Assembly (NCBI GenBank): GCA_036840015.1 | Contig: DAISVV010000001.1 | Location: 1 to 63,171 of the forward strand | Length of the DNA: 63,171 bases | Direction of reading: 5' to 3' | DNA from: SZUA-430 sp036840015 | GTDB taxonomy: Bacteria > Pseudomonadota > Alphaproteobacteria > Micropepsales > Micropepsaceae | In this document: positions 52,581-61,524 of the stretch, piece after piece | How positions within the stretch are numbered: position 1 is the stretch's first letter | Layout of the letters: each line of letters begins with the position of its first letter | Translations under genes and position numbers: made by a program | Notes under the pieces: generated by a model | What the model saw: the letters and a program-made list of their open reading frames with translations, nothing else | Told to the model about the DNA's origin: nothing | The model's database searches: none

Positions 52581-52951
52581 CCATCCGTACCCCGCTCGGC
52601 CGCGTGCGCGGCCATGGTTCGGCCAAGTCCGGAACGATGCATTTCTGGCACCAGCGCCTGTCGGCGCTCGTGCTGCTGCCGCTCACGATCTGGTTCGTCT
52701 GGGCGGGCGTGAGCCATGTCGGCGCGCCGCATGCGGACGTTCTGATCTTCCTCGCGCAGCCGCTGAACGCAATCGGCATTGCCATGTTCGTGATTGCGGG
52801 CCGCTTCCACATGCTGCGCGGCGTGAAGGGCGTGATCGAGGACTACATCCATAACGAGGGGACCAAGGTTGCGCTTCTCGTGCTTGTCCATTTTGCGGTG
52901 CTTGCGATCGCCGTGACGTGCCTTGTCTCTGTCCTTCGCATCATCGTCTAA
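52577..52951 (+). CDS. sdhD: succinate dehydrogenase hydrophobic membrane anchor
   Basis: 124 residues, three predicted helices (about 28-47, 55-78, 93-120). The N-terminal RTPLGRVRGHGSAKSGTMHFWHQRLSAL segment and the haem-side histidines (HMLRGVKGVIEDYIHNE) are typical. Start overlaps sdhC (ATGA). sdhA follows after 18 nt. Confidence 0.92.
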   Translation: MTIRTPLGRVRGHGSAKSGTMHFWHQRLSALVLLPLTIWFVWAGVSHVGAPHADVLIFLAQPLNAIGIAMFVIAGRFHMLRGVKGVIEDYIHNEGTKVALLVLVHFAVLAIAVTCLVSVLRIIV

Positions 52952-52969
52952 CCCCCGGGGGCCTGTTCC

Positions 52970-54757
52970 ATGTCCGCTTACACCATCACCGACCATACGT
53001 TCGACGTCGTTGTCGTTGGCGCCGGTGGCTCCGGCCTGAGGGCCACGCTCGAGGCTGCCAAGCGGGGCCTGAGGGTTGCCAATGTCAGCAAGGTCTTCCC
53101 GACGCGCAGCCACACGGTTGCGGCGCAGGGCGGGATCTCGGCCGCGCTCGGCAACATGGAGGCGGATGACTGGCGCTGGCACATGTATGACACGGTGAAG
53201 GGTTCGGACTGGCTGGGCGACCAGGACGCGATCGAATACCTGTGCCGGAACGCGCCGGAGGCGGTCTACGAGCTCGAGCATTTCGGCGTGCCGTTCTCGC
53301 GCACCGAAGACGGCAAGATCTACCAACGCGCGTTCGGCGGCATGACGAAGGAATTCGGCAAGGCTCCCATCCAGCGCACATGTGCCGCGGCTGACCGCAC
53401 GGGCCACGCGATGCTGCACACGCTTTATGGCCAGAGCCTGCGCTATGATGCGACCTTCTTCATCGAGTACTTTGCGCTCGACCTGATCATGGAGGAGGGG
53501 CGCTGCCGTGGCGTGATGGCGTGGTGCCTCGATGACGGGTCGATCCACCGCTTCCGCGCGTCGAAGGTGGTGCTGGCGACCGGCGGCTATGGCCGCGCCT
53601 ACCAGAACTGCACGTCGGCCCATACCTGCACGGGCGACGGCAACGCCATGGTGCTGCGCGCCGGGTTGCCGCTGCAGGACATGGAATTCGTGCAGTTCCA
53701 TCCGACGGGCATCTTCGGTGCCGGCGTGCTGATCACCGAAGGCGTGCGTGGCGAAGGTGGTTACCTGACCAATGGCAATGGCGAGCGCTTCATGGAACGC
53801 TATGCGCCGAACGCCAAGGACCTGGCCTCGCGCGACGTCGTCAGCCGCGCCATGACGATCGAGATCCGCGAGGGTCGCGGCTGCGGCCCGAACAAGGATC
53901 ACATCCACCTGCACCTCAGCCATCTCGACCCGAAGATCATCCACGAGCGCCTGCCGGGGATCTCGGAGTCGGCACGCATCTTCGCGGGCGTGGATGTCAC
54001 CAAGCAGCCGATCCCGGTGCTGCCGACGGTGCACTACAACATGGGCGGCATCCCCACGAACTATCATGGCGAGGTGCTGACGCTGAAGAACGGCAATCCC
54101 GACAGCATCGTGCCAGGCCTCATGGCCATCGGCGAGGCGGCCTGCGTGTCTGTTCATGGTGCCAACCGTCTTGGCTCGAACTCGCTGATCGACCTCGTCG
54201 TGTTCGGCCGCGCGGCCGGCCTGAAGTGTGCCGATGACGTCAAGCCGGGCGAGCGGCAGGCCGAGTTGCCCAAGGGTGCGGGCGACAATTCGCTGGCGCG
54301 CCTTGATCATTTCCGCCATGCGAAGGGCAGCGTGCCGACGGCCGAGTTGCGCCGGCGCATGCAGAAGGCGATGCAGGACCATTGCGCCGTGTTCCGGGCG
54401 AAGGACGTGCTGAAGGAGGGCTGCGACCTTGTCTCGGGCGTCCATCGCGACATGAAGGAGATCGGGGTCAAGGACCGCTCGATGATCTGGAACTCGGACC
54501 TGGTCGAGACGCTCGAGTTCGACAACCTGATCTCGCAGGCGGCCGTGACGGTCGAGGGTGCGCACAACCGCGAGGAAAGCCGCGGTGCCCATGCGCGCGA
54601 GGACTTCCCGAACCGCGATGACCAGAGCTGGATGAAGCACACGCTGACCTGGTTCGACAACCAGACGGGCAAGGTCAAGATCGACTATCGCCCGGTCCAT
54701 ACCTACACCCTGTCGAATGACGTGGAGTACATCGCGCCGAAGGCGCGCACGTACTGA
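52970..54757 (+). CDS. sdhA: succinate dehydrogenase flavoprotein subunit
   Basis: 595 residues. FAD-binding VVVGAGGSGLRATLEAAKRG; the covalent-flavin His is in RSHTVAAQGGI. Active-site segments include QFHPTGIFGAGVLITEG, GEAACVSVHGANRLGSNSLIDLVVFGRAA and the C-terminal HTYTLSNDVEYIAPKARTY. Full length. In most relatives sdhB follows directly; here an SDR follows after 11 nt and sdhB is 3.6 kb away. Confidence 0.97.
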   Translation: MSAYTITDHTFDVVVVGAGGSGLRATLEAAKRGLRVANVSKVFPTRSHTVAAQGGISAALGNMEADDWRWHMYDTVKGSDWLGDQDAIEYLCRNAPEAVYELEHFGVPFSRTEDGKIYQRAFGGMTKEFGKAPIQRTCAAADRTGHAMLHTLYGQSLRYDATFFIEYFALDLIMEEGRCRGVMAWCLDDGSIHRFRASKVVLATGGYGRAYQNCTSAHTCTGDGNAMVLRAGLPLQDMEFVQFHPTGIFGAGVLITEGVRGEGGYLTNGNGERFMERYAPNAKDLASRDVVSRAMTIEIREGRGCGPNKDHIHLHLSHLDPKIIHERLPGISESARIFAGVDVTKQPIPVLPTVHYNMGGIPTNYHGEVLTLKNGNPDSIVPGLMAIGEAACVSVHGANRLGSNSLIDLVVFGRAAGLKCADDVKPGERQAELPKGAGDNSLARLDHFRHAKGSVPTAELRRRMQKAMQDHCAVFRAKDVLKEGCDLVSGVHRDMKEIGVKDRSMIWNSDLVETLEFDNLISQAAVTVEGAHNREESRGAHAREDFPNRDDQSWMKHTLTWFDNQTGKVKIDYRPVHTYTLSNDVEYIAPKARTY

Positions 54758-54768
54758 GCGCGGCCGGC

Positions 54769-55539
54769 TTGCGGGTCCTGGTCACGGGCGGGTCCGAGGG
54801 GATCGGGCTTGCCATCGCCACCATGGCGGCGGGTGCGGGTGCGCAGGTCGAAATCTGGGGGCGGGATGAAGGCCGCCTTGCCGCTGCACAGCGCGTTTCA
54901 GGGGCCGCGTCCAGCCAGTCCGTCGATGTGACGAACATGGACCGCGTCCGTGCGGCGGCTCTGCTGCTTGTCGCACGTGGTCCTGTCGACCGGGTCTTCC
55001 ACTGTGCCGGCTATGCGAAGGCTGCCTTCATCGACGAGGCCGGCGACGATGATGCGCCTGGCATGTTTGCGACGAATGCGGTGGGCAGCGTGAACGTGGC
55101 GCGTGCGCTTGCGCCTGCGATGATGGCTGCGCGGCGCGGGGCGATCGTGCTGACGGCGTCGGATCTTGGCTATGTCGGGCTGTTTGGCTGGTCGATCTAT
55201 GCGGCGACCAAGCATGCGGTTGTCGGCCTTGGCACGTCGCTGCGCCACGAGCTGGCGCCGCATGGTGTCAGCGTGCAGGTACTGTGCCCGCCGGCCACGC
55301 AGACGCCGGGCTATGACCGGGAAAACCTGACCAAGCCCTCTTCGGTCCGGCGTGCGGAGGAAGCGGGCGGGGTGATGTCCGCCGCGGACGTGGCCCGCGT
55401 GGCGTGGATGCGATGCGGGCGGGGTGGTGCGCTGATCATTCCCAACCTGTCATCGCGCGTGCTTCACGCGCTGTCGCGGGTTTCGACAGGTCTTGTGCAC
55501 CGCCTGGTGCGCGCGCCGGGTCCCGGAGAGCCGCGCTAG
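54769..55539 (+). CDS. short-chain dehydrogenase, 3-ketodihydrosphingosine-reductase-like
   Basis: 256 residues, TTG start 11 nt after sdhA. Cofactor motif TGGSEGIGLAIA, catalytic Ser region LTASDLG and YAATK for Tyr/Lys. The post-catalytic segment CPPATQTPGYDRENLTKPSS is unusual for general SDRs and resembles eukaryotic KDSR/Tsc10, which reduces 3-ketosphinganine. A hydrophobic basic C-terminus could bind membranes. The sphingolipid role is inference; no serine palmitoyltransferase is visible. Confidence 0.75.
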   Translation: MRVLVTGGSEGIGLAIATMAAGAGAQVEIWGRDEGRLAAAQRVSGAASSQSVDVTNMDRVRAAALLLVARGPVDRVFHCAGYAKAAFIDEAGDDDAPGMFATNAVGSVNVARALAPAMMAARRGAIVLTASDLGYVGLFGWSIYAATKHAVVGLGTSLRHELAPHGVSVQVLCPPATQTPGYDRENLTKPSSVRRAEEAGGVMSAADVARVAWMRCGRGGALIIPNLSSRVLHALSRVSTGLVHRLVRAPGPGEPR

Positions 55540-58274
55540 GGCTTCGCGCCCGGGGCCGCGAGGAGTGCGGCCTCAATGCTGGCGCCGTTGGCCTTCTTCC
55601 AGGCATGGCAGCGGGCCACGGTCTCGAGCGTGTTGGCCAGCGTGCGGGGGGCGCCCACGATCTTCGCGACGCGCGGCTCGAAGAAGCTGCGGATCTCGGC
55701 CTCGTGCGCGCTCGTGCACAGGCTGGCTGGCAGGCTGACAAGGCGCGACTGGCTGCCTTCGCCCGTTACCTCGACGATGCGGTCATAATCGCGGCGCAGC
55801 CATGCCCAGGCGGCCTCGCGGCTCGGGCCGCTGGCGAAGGCCTCGCGCATGTAGTTGACGACCTCGCGCACGCGCAGTTCGCCCGAGAGGATGAAGGACT
55901 GGATCGTGGCGATGGCCTGCGGCTCGCGCGCGGCGGCGAGGGCGCGGACGATCATGTTGCGCTGCTCGGCCTGCCGGGTTGCCTTGAGCGCGGCGATGCC
56001 CCTTGCGGCGCTGTCCGCCCCGCCGGTCGAGAGGGCGGCGTTGAGAAGGGATGGTGTCATTTCGTCGAAGGACGCCCTCTGGCCACGCGCTACGGCGTCG
56101 AGGAGGGCGTTGCCCTGCGGGGCCAGCAGGGCGAGGGCGTTTGCGTCGCGGGCGACGGACACGGCCAGCATCGCGTGCGCGGCACGGGCGAGGGTGCGGC
56201 CCGGCATTTCGGCAGCCTGCGGGCGCTGGAGGCGGGCGAAGGGCTTTTGGAAGCTGCGGGCGAGGCTTGCCTCGAAGTCTGCGTGCCGCGCCGGATCGAG
56301 AAGATCGTCGCGCAGCTCGCGCAGGAAGGTTGTTGCCAGCTCGACCACGTCCCATGCGCCCGCGGTGACGGCCTCGTTCAGTGCCATCACATAGGTGGGG
56401 GCGATTTCGCCGTCGGCGCGGAAGGCGGCGCGCAAGGCGTGAAGCAGGGCCAGCTGCTCGGCGGCGTTCAGCGACTTGAACGCGCCCGCAAGGCGCGACC
56501 ACTCGGCGGCCGGCATCGTGAAGCGATAGTACCCGGCTGCGTCGGTGTTGGGCATCAGCGGCACATTGCAGAGCTTGCGCACGGTGAAGGTGCGTGGTGT
56601 TGCCGTCAGCATCGTGCAGGGCAGCTTGCGGCCCTTGCCCAGTTCGCGCATGCAGACGGGCACCGACCAGGTGCGCTGGTCACTTGCCGCCCTGGCTCCA
56701 TAGGGTGACTGGCGGATCGTGACGTCGAGGTCCTTGCCCTTGCAGGCGGTCTCGACTGTCACCAAGGGCAGGCCTGGCTGGTTGAGGAAGGTTTCCATTG
56801 CGCGGACAACCTCGGGCTTGCGCGAGGCGGCACCGAGCGAGGCGAGGAAGTCATTGGTGTCGGCGGTGCCATGGGCAAAGCGGCGCATGTGCAGGCGCAC
56901 GCCCTCGCGGAAGGTCTCGGGCCCGAGATACTGCTCGAACATCTGCAGGACGGCTGCGCCCTTGTCGTAGGTGAGGCCGTCGAAGGCATTGAAGATGTCG
57001 TCGTTCGTCACGATGGGCTGGCGGATCGCGCGGGCGCTTGAGAGGGCGTCGAGATCCATGACATCGAGCGCCTCGCGCACGGTCTCCCGGCCGATCTCGT
57101 CCTCGGGCCAGAGCTCGGCCGAGATCCTGTTGCCGAGCCAGGAGGCAAAGGCCTCGTTCAGCCAGATGTCGTTCCACCAGCGCGGCGTGACGAGATCACC
57201 GAACCACTGGTGGGCCACTTCGTGGGCGTGGAGAAGCTTGAAGTAGCGCCGTTGCGCGATGGAGGGGTTGTCGCCGAGAAGGATGCCCCGTTCGGTGTAG
57301 GTGATGGCGCCCGCGTTCTCCATGCCGCCGGCGAGGAAGTTCGGCGGCGCGATGAGGTCGAGCTTGGGGTAGGGGAAGGGGGCTGCGAAGTAGTCCTCGA
57401 GGCCGGTGACAAGGCGCGGCGTTTCCTTCAGCGCGTATTGCGCGGTTGCGATCTTGCCCATCACGGACACGGCGCGCACGGGCAGGGGCTGCGTGCGGAT
57501 CTTCGAGGGGGGAACCGGCGGGCCGGATGCAATCTCGTAGGGTCCGACGGCGATGGCCACGAGATAGGTTGGCAGCGGTGCGGTCGTGGCGAAGGTCGTT
57601 CGCGTCACGCCTTCGGCCACGGGTTCCTGAGCGACCGGCAGCGTGTTCGAAATGGCCTGGTGGCGGGCGATATGGGTGATCGTGATGTCGAAGGGCGTCT
57701 TGAAGCGGGGTTCGTCGAAGCACGGGAACGCACGGCGGGCCGAGATTTCCTGGAATTGCGTCCAGATGTAGCGGACGCCGCTTTCGCTCATCGAGGTCAG
57801 CGCGTCGGGCTGGGTCTCGAAGGCGGCGGTGAAGGGCAGCGTCACGCGAACCTTGCCGGCGGGCAGCTGCTGGTCGAAGGCCACGAGGGCGACGCCACTG
57901 GGATCGACCTGCGTGTAGGTGCCGCCGACGTCGGGCCGGCCGGGTGCTCGCGCGGTGACGCGTCCGACGCCGAGGTCCCTGCCATGCAGGTAGATCTCGC
58001 GCCGGGGCGCCTTGAGCTCGATCTGGATCTCGACCTCGCCTTCGTAGCGGCGCTGGTCAGGGTTAAGCATCAGGTTGATGCGATAGTGCAGCGGTTCGAC
58101 GTTGGGGGGCAGTTGCCCTAGCGGAATGTCGCGCTCGGCCGGCGTTGCGGGTCGTTCCGGTACACTCGCTGCCTTGTTGAGGCTGCCGGTCGCAGGCTTG
58201 TCGGTGCTGCCCGAATCGCAAGAAGCCGCAGCGAAAGCCGCCGCAAGCAGCAAGGCAATGGCCCGCATGCGCAT
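55536..58274 (-). CDS. M1-family aminopeptidase N, predicted lipoprotein
   Basis: 912 residues. N-terminus MRMRAIALLLAAAFAAASC has a lipobox-like AASC with Cys19. The exopeptidase motif is GGMENAGAITYTE, a variant of GAMEN. Zinc site HEVAHQWFGDLVTPRWWNDIWLNEAFASW gives HExxH and the third Glu. The long C-terminal region matches the ERAP1-like helical domain. Envelope peptide breakdown is likely. It overlaps the SDR stop through a shared CTAG and is divergent from sdhB. Confidence 0.88.
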   Translation of the reverse strand: MRMRAIALLLAAAFAAASCDSGSTDKPATGSLNKAASVPERPATPAERDIPLGQLPPNVEPLHYRINLMLNPDQRRYEGEVEIQIELKAPRREIYLHGRDLGVGRVTARAPGRPDVGGTYTQVDPSGVALVAFDQQLPAGKVRVTLPFTAAFETQPDALTSMSESGVRYIWTQFQEISARRAFPCFDEPRFKTPFDITITHIARHQAISNTLPVAQEPVAEGVTRTTFATTAPLPTYLVAIAVGPYEIASGPPVPPSKIRTQPLPVRAVSVMGKIATAQYALKETPRLVTGLEDYFAAPFPYPKLDLIAPPNFLAGGMENAGAITYTERGILLGDNPSIAQRRYFKLLHAHEVAHQWFGDLVTPRWWNDIWLNEAFASWLGNRISAELWPEDEIGRETVREALDVMDLDALSSARAIRQPIVTNDDIFNAFDGLTYDKGAAVLQMFEQYLGPETFREGVRLHMRRFAHGTADTNDFLASLGAASRKPEVVRAMETFLNQPGLPLVTVETACKGKDLDVTIRQSPYGARAASDQRTWSVPVCMRELGKGRKLPCTMLTATPRTFTVRKLCNVPLMPNTDAAGYYRFTMPAAEWSRLAGAFKSLNAAEQLALLHALRAAFRADGEIAPTYVMALNEAVTAGAWDVVELATTFLRELRDDLLDPARHADFEASLARSFQKPFARLQRPQAAEMPGRTLARAAHAMLAVSVARDANALALLAPQGNALLDAVARGQRASFDEMTPSLLNAALSTGGADSAARGIAALKATRQAEQRNMIVRALAAAREPQAIATIQSFILSGELRVREVVNYMREAFASGPSREAAWAWLRRDYDRIVEVTGEGSQSRLVSLPASLCTSAHEAEIRSFFEPRVAKIVGAPRTLANTLETVARCHAWKKANGASIEAALLAAPGAKP

Positions 58275-58402
58275 GTCTGAGACCCCCCGGTCACCATGCC
58301 GACCCTAATGCGGCATTCAGGACTTGTGTACCCCGTGGACGTTACAACCCCAAGACACTACATAGTGTGGCAACAGTCACCCAGCGGCGTCGGTTCCCTC
58401 CC

Positions 58403-59182
58403 ATGGCAAAATTCACGCTTCCCAAGAACAGCAAGGTTCGTCCCGGCAAGACCTGGCCTGCGCCCGCGGGCGCCAAGCGCGTGAAGACGTTCAAGGTCTA
58501 TCGCTGGGATCCCGAGGATGGCCAGAACCCGCGGCTCGACAGCTACGAGGTCGACCTCGACACGTGCGGCCCGATGGTCCTCGACGCGCTGCTCAAGATC
58601 AAGGCCGAGATCGATCCGACGCTGACGTTCCGCCGTTCGTGCCGCGAGGGCGTTTGCGGAAGCTGCGCGATGAACATCGACGGTTCGAATACGCTGGCCT
58701 GCACGAAATCGATGGATGACGTGAACGGTGCGATTGCGATCTATCCGCTGCCCAGCATGAATGTCATCAAGGACCTCGTGCCGGACATGTCGCATTTCTA
58801 TGCGCAGTACGCGTCGATCGAGCCCTGGCTGCACACCAGCACGCCCACGCCCGAGAAGGAGTGGAAGCAGTCCCCCGAGGACCGGCAGAAGCTCGATGGG
58901 CTTTACGAGTGCATCCTGTGCGCCTGCTGCTCGACCTCGTGCCCGAGCTACTGGTGGAACCAGGAGCGGTACCTTGGCCCTGCCATCCTGCTGCAGGCCT
59001 ATCGCTGGCTGGCGGATTCGCGCGATGAGGCCACGGGCGAGCGGCTCGACAATCTCGAGGATCCGTTCCGCCTCTATCGCTGCCACACGATCATGAACTG
59101 CGCGAGCGTGTGCCCGAAGGGCCTCAACCCGGCCCAGGCGATCGGCGAGATCAAGCAGATGATGGTCAAGCGCTCGGTCTAG
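58403..59182 (+). CDS. sdhB: succinate dehydrogenase iron-sulfur subunit
   Basis: 259 residues from ATG 58403; GTG 58367 would add 12 nonconserved residues. [2Fe-2S] cysteines in SCREGVCGSCAMNIDGSNTLAC, [4Fe-4S] in CILCACCSTSCP, [3Fe-4S] in CHTIMNCASVCPKG. Complete and typical. It is unlinked from sdhCDA and must use a promoter in the 128-nt spacer shared with the aminopeptidase gene. Confidence 0.96.
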   Translation: MAKFTLPKNSKVRPGKTWPAPAGAKRVKTFKVYRWDPEDGQNPRLDSYEVDLDTCGPMVLDALLKIKAEIDPTLTFRRSCREGVCGSCAMNIDGSNTLACTKSMDDVNGAIAIYPLPSMNVIKDLVPDMSHFYAQYASIEPWLHTSTPTPEKEWKQSPEDRQKLDGLYECILCACCSTSCPSYWWNQERYLGPAILLQAYRWLADSRDEATGERLDNLEDPFRLYRCHTIMNCASVCPKGLNPAQAIGEIKQMMVKRSV

Positions 59183-60438
59183 CGGGCGCAGTTTTCAACG
59201 ACGTCGACGATGGCGTCCGTGAGGATGGCCAGGTCCTCGCGGCTGATCGACAGCGGCGGTGTCGTGTAGACGATGTTGCCGAAGGGCCTGATCCAGACAC
59301 CGCGCCTGATGAATTCCTGGCGCAGTGCGATGCGGTCAAGCCGTTCGAGTTGCACCACGCCGATCGCGCCTTTCACGCGGACATCGACCACATTGGGCTT
59401 CCCCTTGAGGCGTGACAGGGCGCTCGCGAGATGCTCGCCGATCGACAGGGCCTGCGCCTTTCGCGGCTCGCGTTCGAACAGGTCAAGCGAGGCATTCGCG
59501 GCTGCGCAGGCGAGGGCATTGCCCATATAGGTAGGCCCGTGCATCAGCGCCTTCGCCGGGTCATCGTCGAGAAAGGCGTCGAAGACCTGCCTGGTGGCGA
59601 CTGTCGCTGCAAGAGGCAGGGCTCCGCCCGTCAGGGCCTTGCCGAGGCAGATGATGTCGGGGACGATGCCGGTCTGCTCGCAGGCGAACATCGTGCCTGT
59701 GCGGGCAAAGCCCGTGAAGATCTCGTCGAGTATCAGCAGAACGCCATGCCTTCGGGCGCAGTCGGCGATGGCCTTCAGGGTTTCAGGCGGGTGGAACAGC
59801 ATGCCCCCGGCGCCCTGCACGAGAGGTTCGACGATCACAGCGGCGACGTCCGGCCTCGAGAGCATCGCATCGAGGCCTGTGATCGCGTCCGGGGTTGCTG
59901 GCAGTTCCGCCATCAGGTTGCCGGGGAGCATGCCGCCGAAGAGGGCGTGCATGCCCTCGTCGGGATCGCAGAGCGCCATGGTCGCGAAGGTGTCACCGTG
60001 ATAGCTGCCGCGGAAGTGCACGATGCGCTGGCGCTGCCGGTTGCCCTTGTTCACCCAGTACTGGATGGCCATCTTCAGGGCGACCTCCACGGCGACCGAG
60101 CCTGAGTCGGTAAAGAACGTGCGCTCGAGGCCGGCCGGCAGGATGCGCGCAAGGCGCGAGGCGAGCGTGTAGGCCTGTTCGTGCGCGAGGCCGCCCAGCA
60201 TCACGTGGGGGAGGCGGGCGAGCTGTGCGCCCATCACGTCGCGCATGTGCGGGTGATTGTAGCCGTGTGCGACGGTCCACCAGGAGGCGACGCCGTCGAC
60301 GAGTTCGCGCCCGTCGGCAAGGCGCAGGCGGCTGCCCTCCGCGCCCACCACCGGCAGGGGCAGGGGGGCCGTCTTCATCTGGGCGTAAGGCAGCCAGATG
60401 TGCTGCCAGCCTTCGGTCAGCCAGGCGGGTGTCGTCAC
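59179..60438 (-). CDS. bioA: adenosylmethionine-8-amino-7-oxononanoate aminotransferase
   Basis: PLP enzyme converting KAPA to DAPA with SAM as amino donor. 419 residues from a GTG that overlaps the bioB stop (GTGA); the frame is open upstream but that part is antisense to bioB/bioF. WWTVAHGYNHPHM and YAQMKTAPLPLPVV are typical of BioA; PLP Lys267 is in CLGKALTGG, and the cofactor Asp in LILDEIFTGFARTG. Its stop shares CTAG with sdhB. Confidence 0.94.
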   Translation of the reverse strand: MTTPAWLTEGWQHIWLPYAQMKTAPLPLPVVGAEGSRLRLADGRELVDGVASWWTVAHGYNHPHMRDVMGAQLARLPHVMLGGLAHEQAYTLASRLARILPAGLERTFFTDSGSVAVEVALKMAIQYWVNKGNRQRQRIVHFRGSYHGDTFATMALCDPDEGMHALFGGMLPGNLMAELPATPDAITGLDAMLSRPDVAAVIVEPLVQGAGGMLFHPPETLKAIADCARRHGVLLILDEIFTGFARTGTMFACEQTGIVPDIICLGKALTGGALPLAATVATRQVFDAFLDDDPAKALMHGPTYMGNALACAAANASLDLFEREPRKAQALSIGEHLASALSRLKGKPNVVDVRVKGAIGVVQLERLDRIALRQEFIRRGVWIRPFGNIVYTTPPLSISREDLAILTDAIVDVVENCAR

Positions 60439-61433
60439 GCCGTCATCGCGCGGATGCCAAGCTTCGCCCACAGGCGGTCGTCGCGCTCCTTGGCGGGGTT
60501 TGCGGTCGTGAGCAACCTGTCGCCGATGAAGATCGAGTTGGCGCCTGCGAGGAAGCAGAGCGCCTGGAGTTCCTCGCTCATCGTCTCGCGGCCGGCCGAG
60601 AGGCGTACCATTGACGAAGGCATCATGATGCGGGCGGCGGCGATGGTGCGGACGAATTCGATCCCTTCGACGGCATGCGAATTGCCCAGCGGCGTGCCGC
60701 GGATCGGCACGAGGGCGTTGATGGGAACCGATTCGGGCGGGGTCTGCATGTTGGCGAGCAGGAGCAGCATGCCGATCCGGTCCTCGCGGGCCTCGCCCAT
60801 GCCGATGATGCCGCCGCAGCAGACATTCATTCCGGCCTCGCGGACATGCTGGAGCGTGTCGAGGCGGTCGGCGAGGGTGCGCGTGGTGACGACCTTCTCG
60901 TAGTATTCGGGGCCGGTATCGATGTTGTGGTTGTAGTAGTCGAGGCCGGCACCGGCGAGGCGGTCGGCCTGCGATCTGGTGAGCATGCCCAGCGTCATGC
61001 AGGTTTCCATGCCCATGGCCTTGACCTCGTGGACCATCTCGCAGAGCGTGTCGATGTCGCGGTCCTTGGGTTCGCGCCAGGCGGCGCCCATGCAGAAGCG
61101 CGTTGCGCCGCCCGCCTTGGCGCGTGCGGCGGCGGTCCTGACCTCGTCCAGGGCCATGAGCCTGGAGGCCTTGAGGCCGGTCTCGAAATGCGAGGACTGG
61201 CTGCAGTAGCCGCAATTCTCGGCGCAGCCGCCTGTCTTGATGGACAGCAGCGTCGACATCTGCACCTCGTTCGGGTCGAAGTGCTGGCGGTGTGCGGTCT
61301 GTGCCTGGAAGATCAGGTCGCTGAAGGGCTGCTCGAAGAGCGCGCGTGCGGCGTCGAATGTCCAGCGCGGGGTGGTGGATTGCGGGGCGGGAGAGGCCTT
61401 GTGCTGCGGGGCGCTGGTGGCTGTTGTTGTCAT
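60435..61433 (-). CDS. bioB: biotin synthase
   Basis: Radical-SAM enzyme inserting sulfur into dethiobiotin. 332 residues; radical-SAM cysteines C70, C74 and C77 in KTGGCAENCGYCSQS. YYNHNIDTGPEYY and the late [2Fe-2S] region are conserved. The first 20 residues are Ala/Thr/Pro-rich and variable. First gene of bioB-bioA; divergent from bioF with a 91-nt spacer. Confidence 0.96.
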   Translation of the reverse strand: MTTTATSAPQHKASPAPQSTTPRWTFDAARALFEQPFSDLIFQAQTAHRQHFDPNEVQMSTLLSIKTGGCAENCGYCSQSSHFETGLKASRLMALDEVRTAAARAKAGGATRFCMGAAWREPKDRDIDTLCEMVHEVKAMGMETCMTLGMLTRSQADRLAGAGLDYYNHNIDTGPEYYEKVVTTRTLADRLDTLQHVREAGMNVCCGGIIGMGEAREDRIGMLLLLANMQTPPESVPINALVPIRGTPLGNSHAVEGIEFVRTIAAARIMMPSSMVRLSAGRETMSEELQALCFLAGANSIFIGDRLLTTANPAKERDDRLWAKLGIRAMTA

Positions 61434-61524
61434 TGACGATGGTGCCTGGTTCAGATGTGATTGCGCACAATAAGCACCAACCGTTCCGGGTCAAGGAACC
61501 CCATGACTGCAAAGCCTGTCCCCC

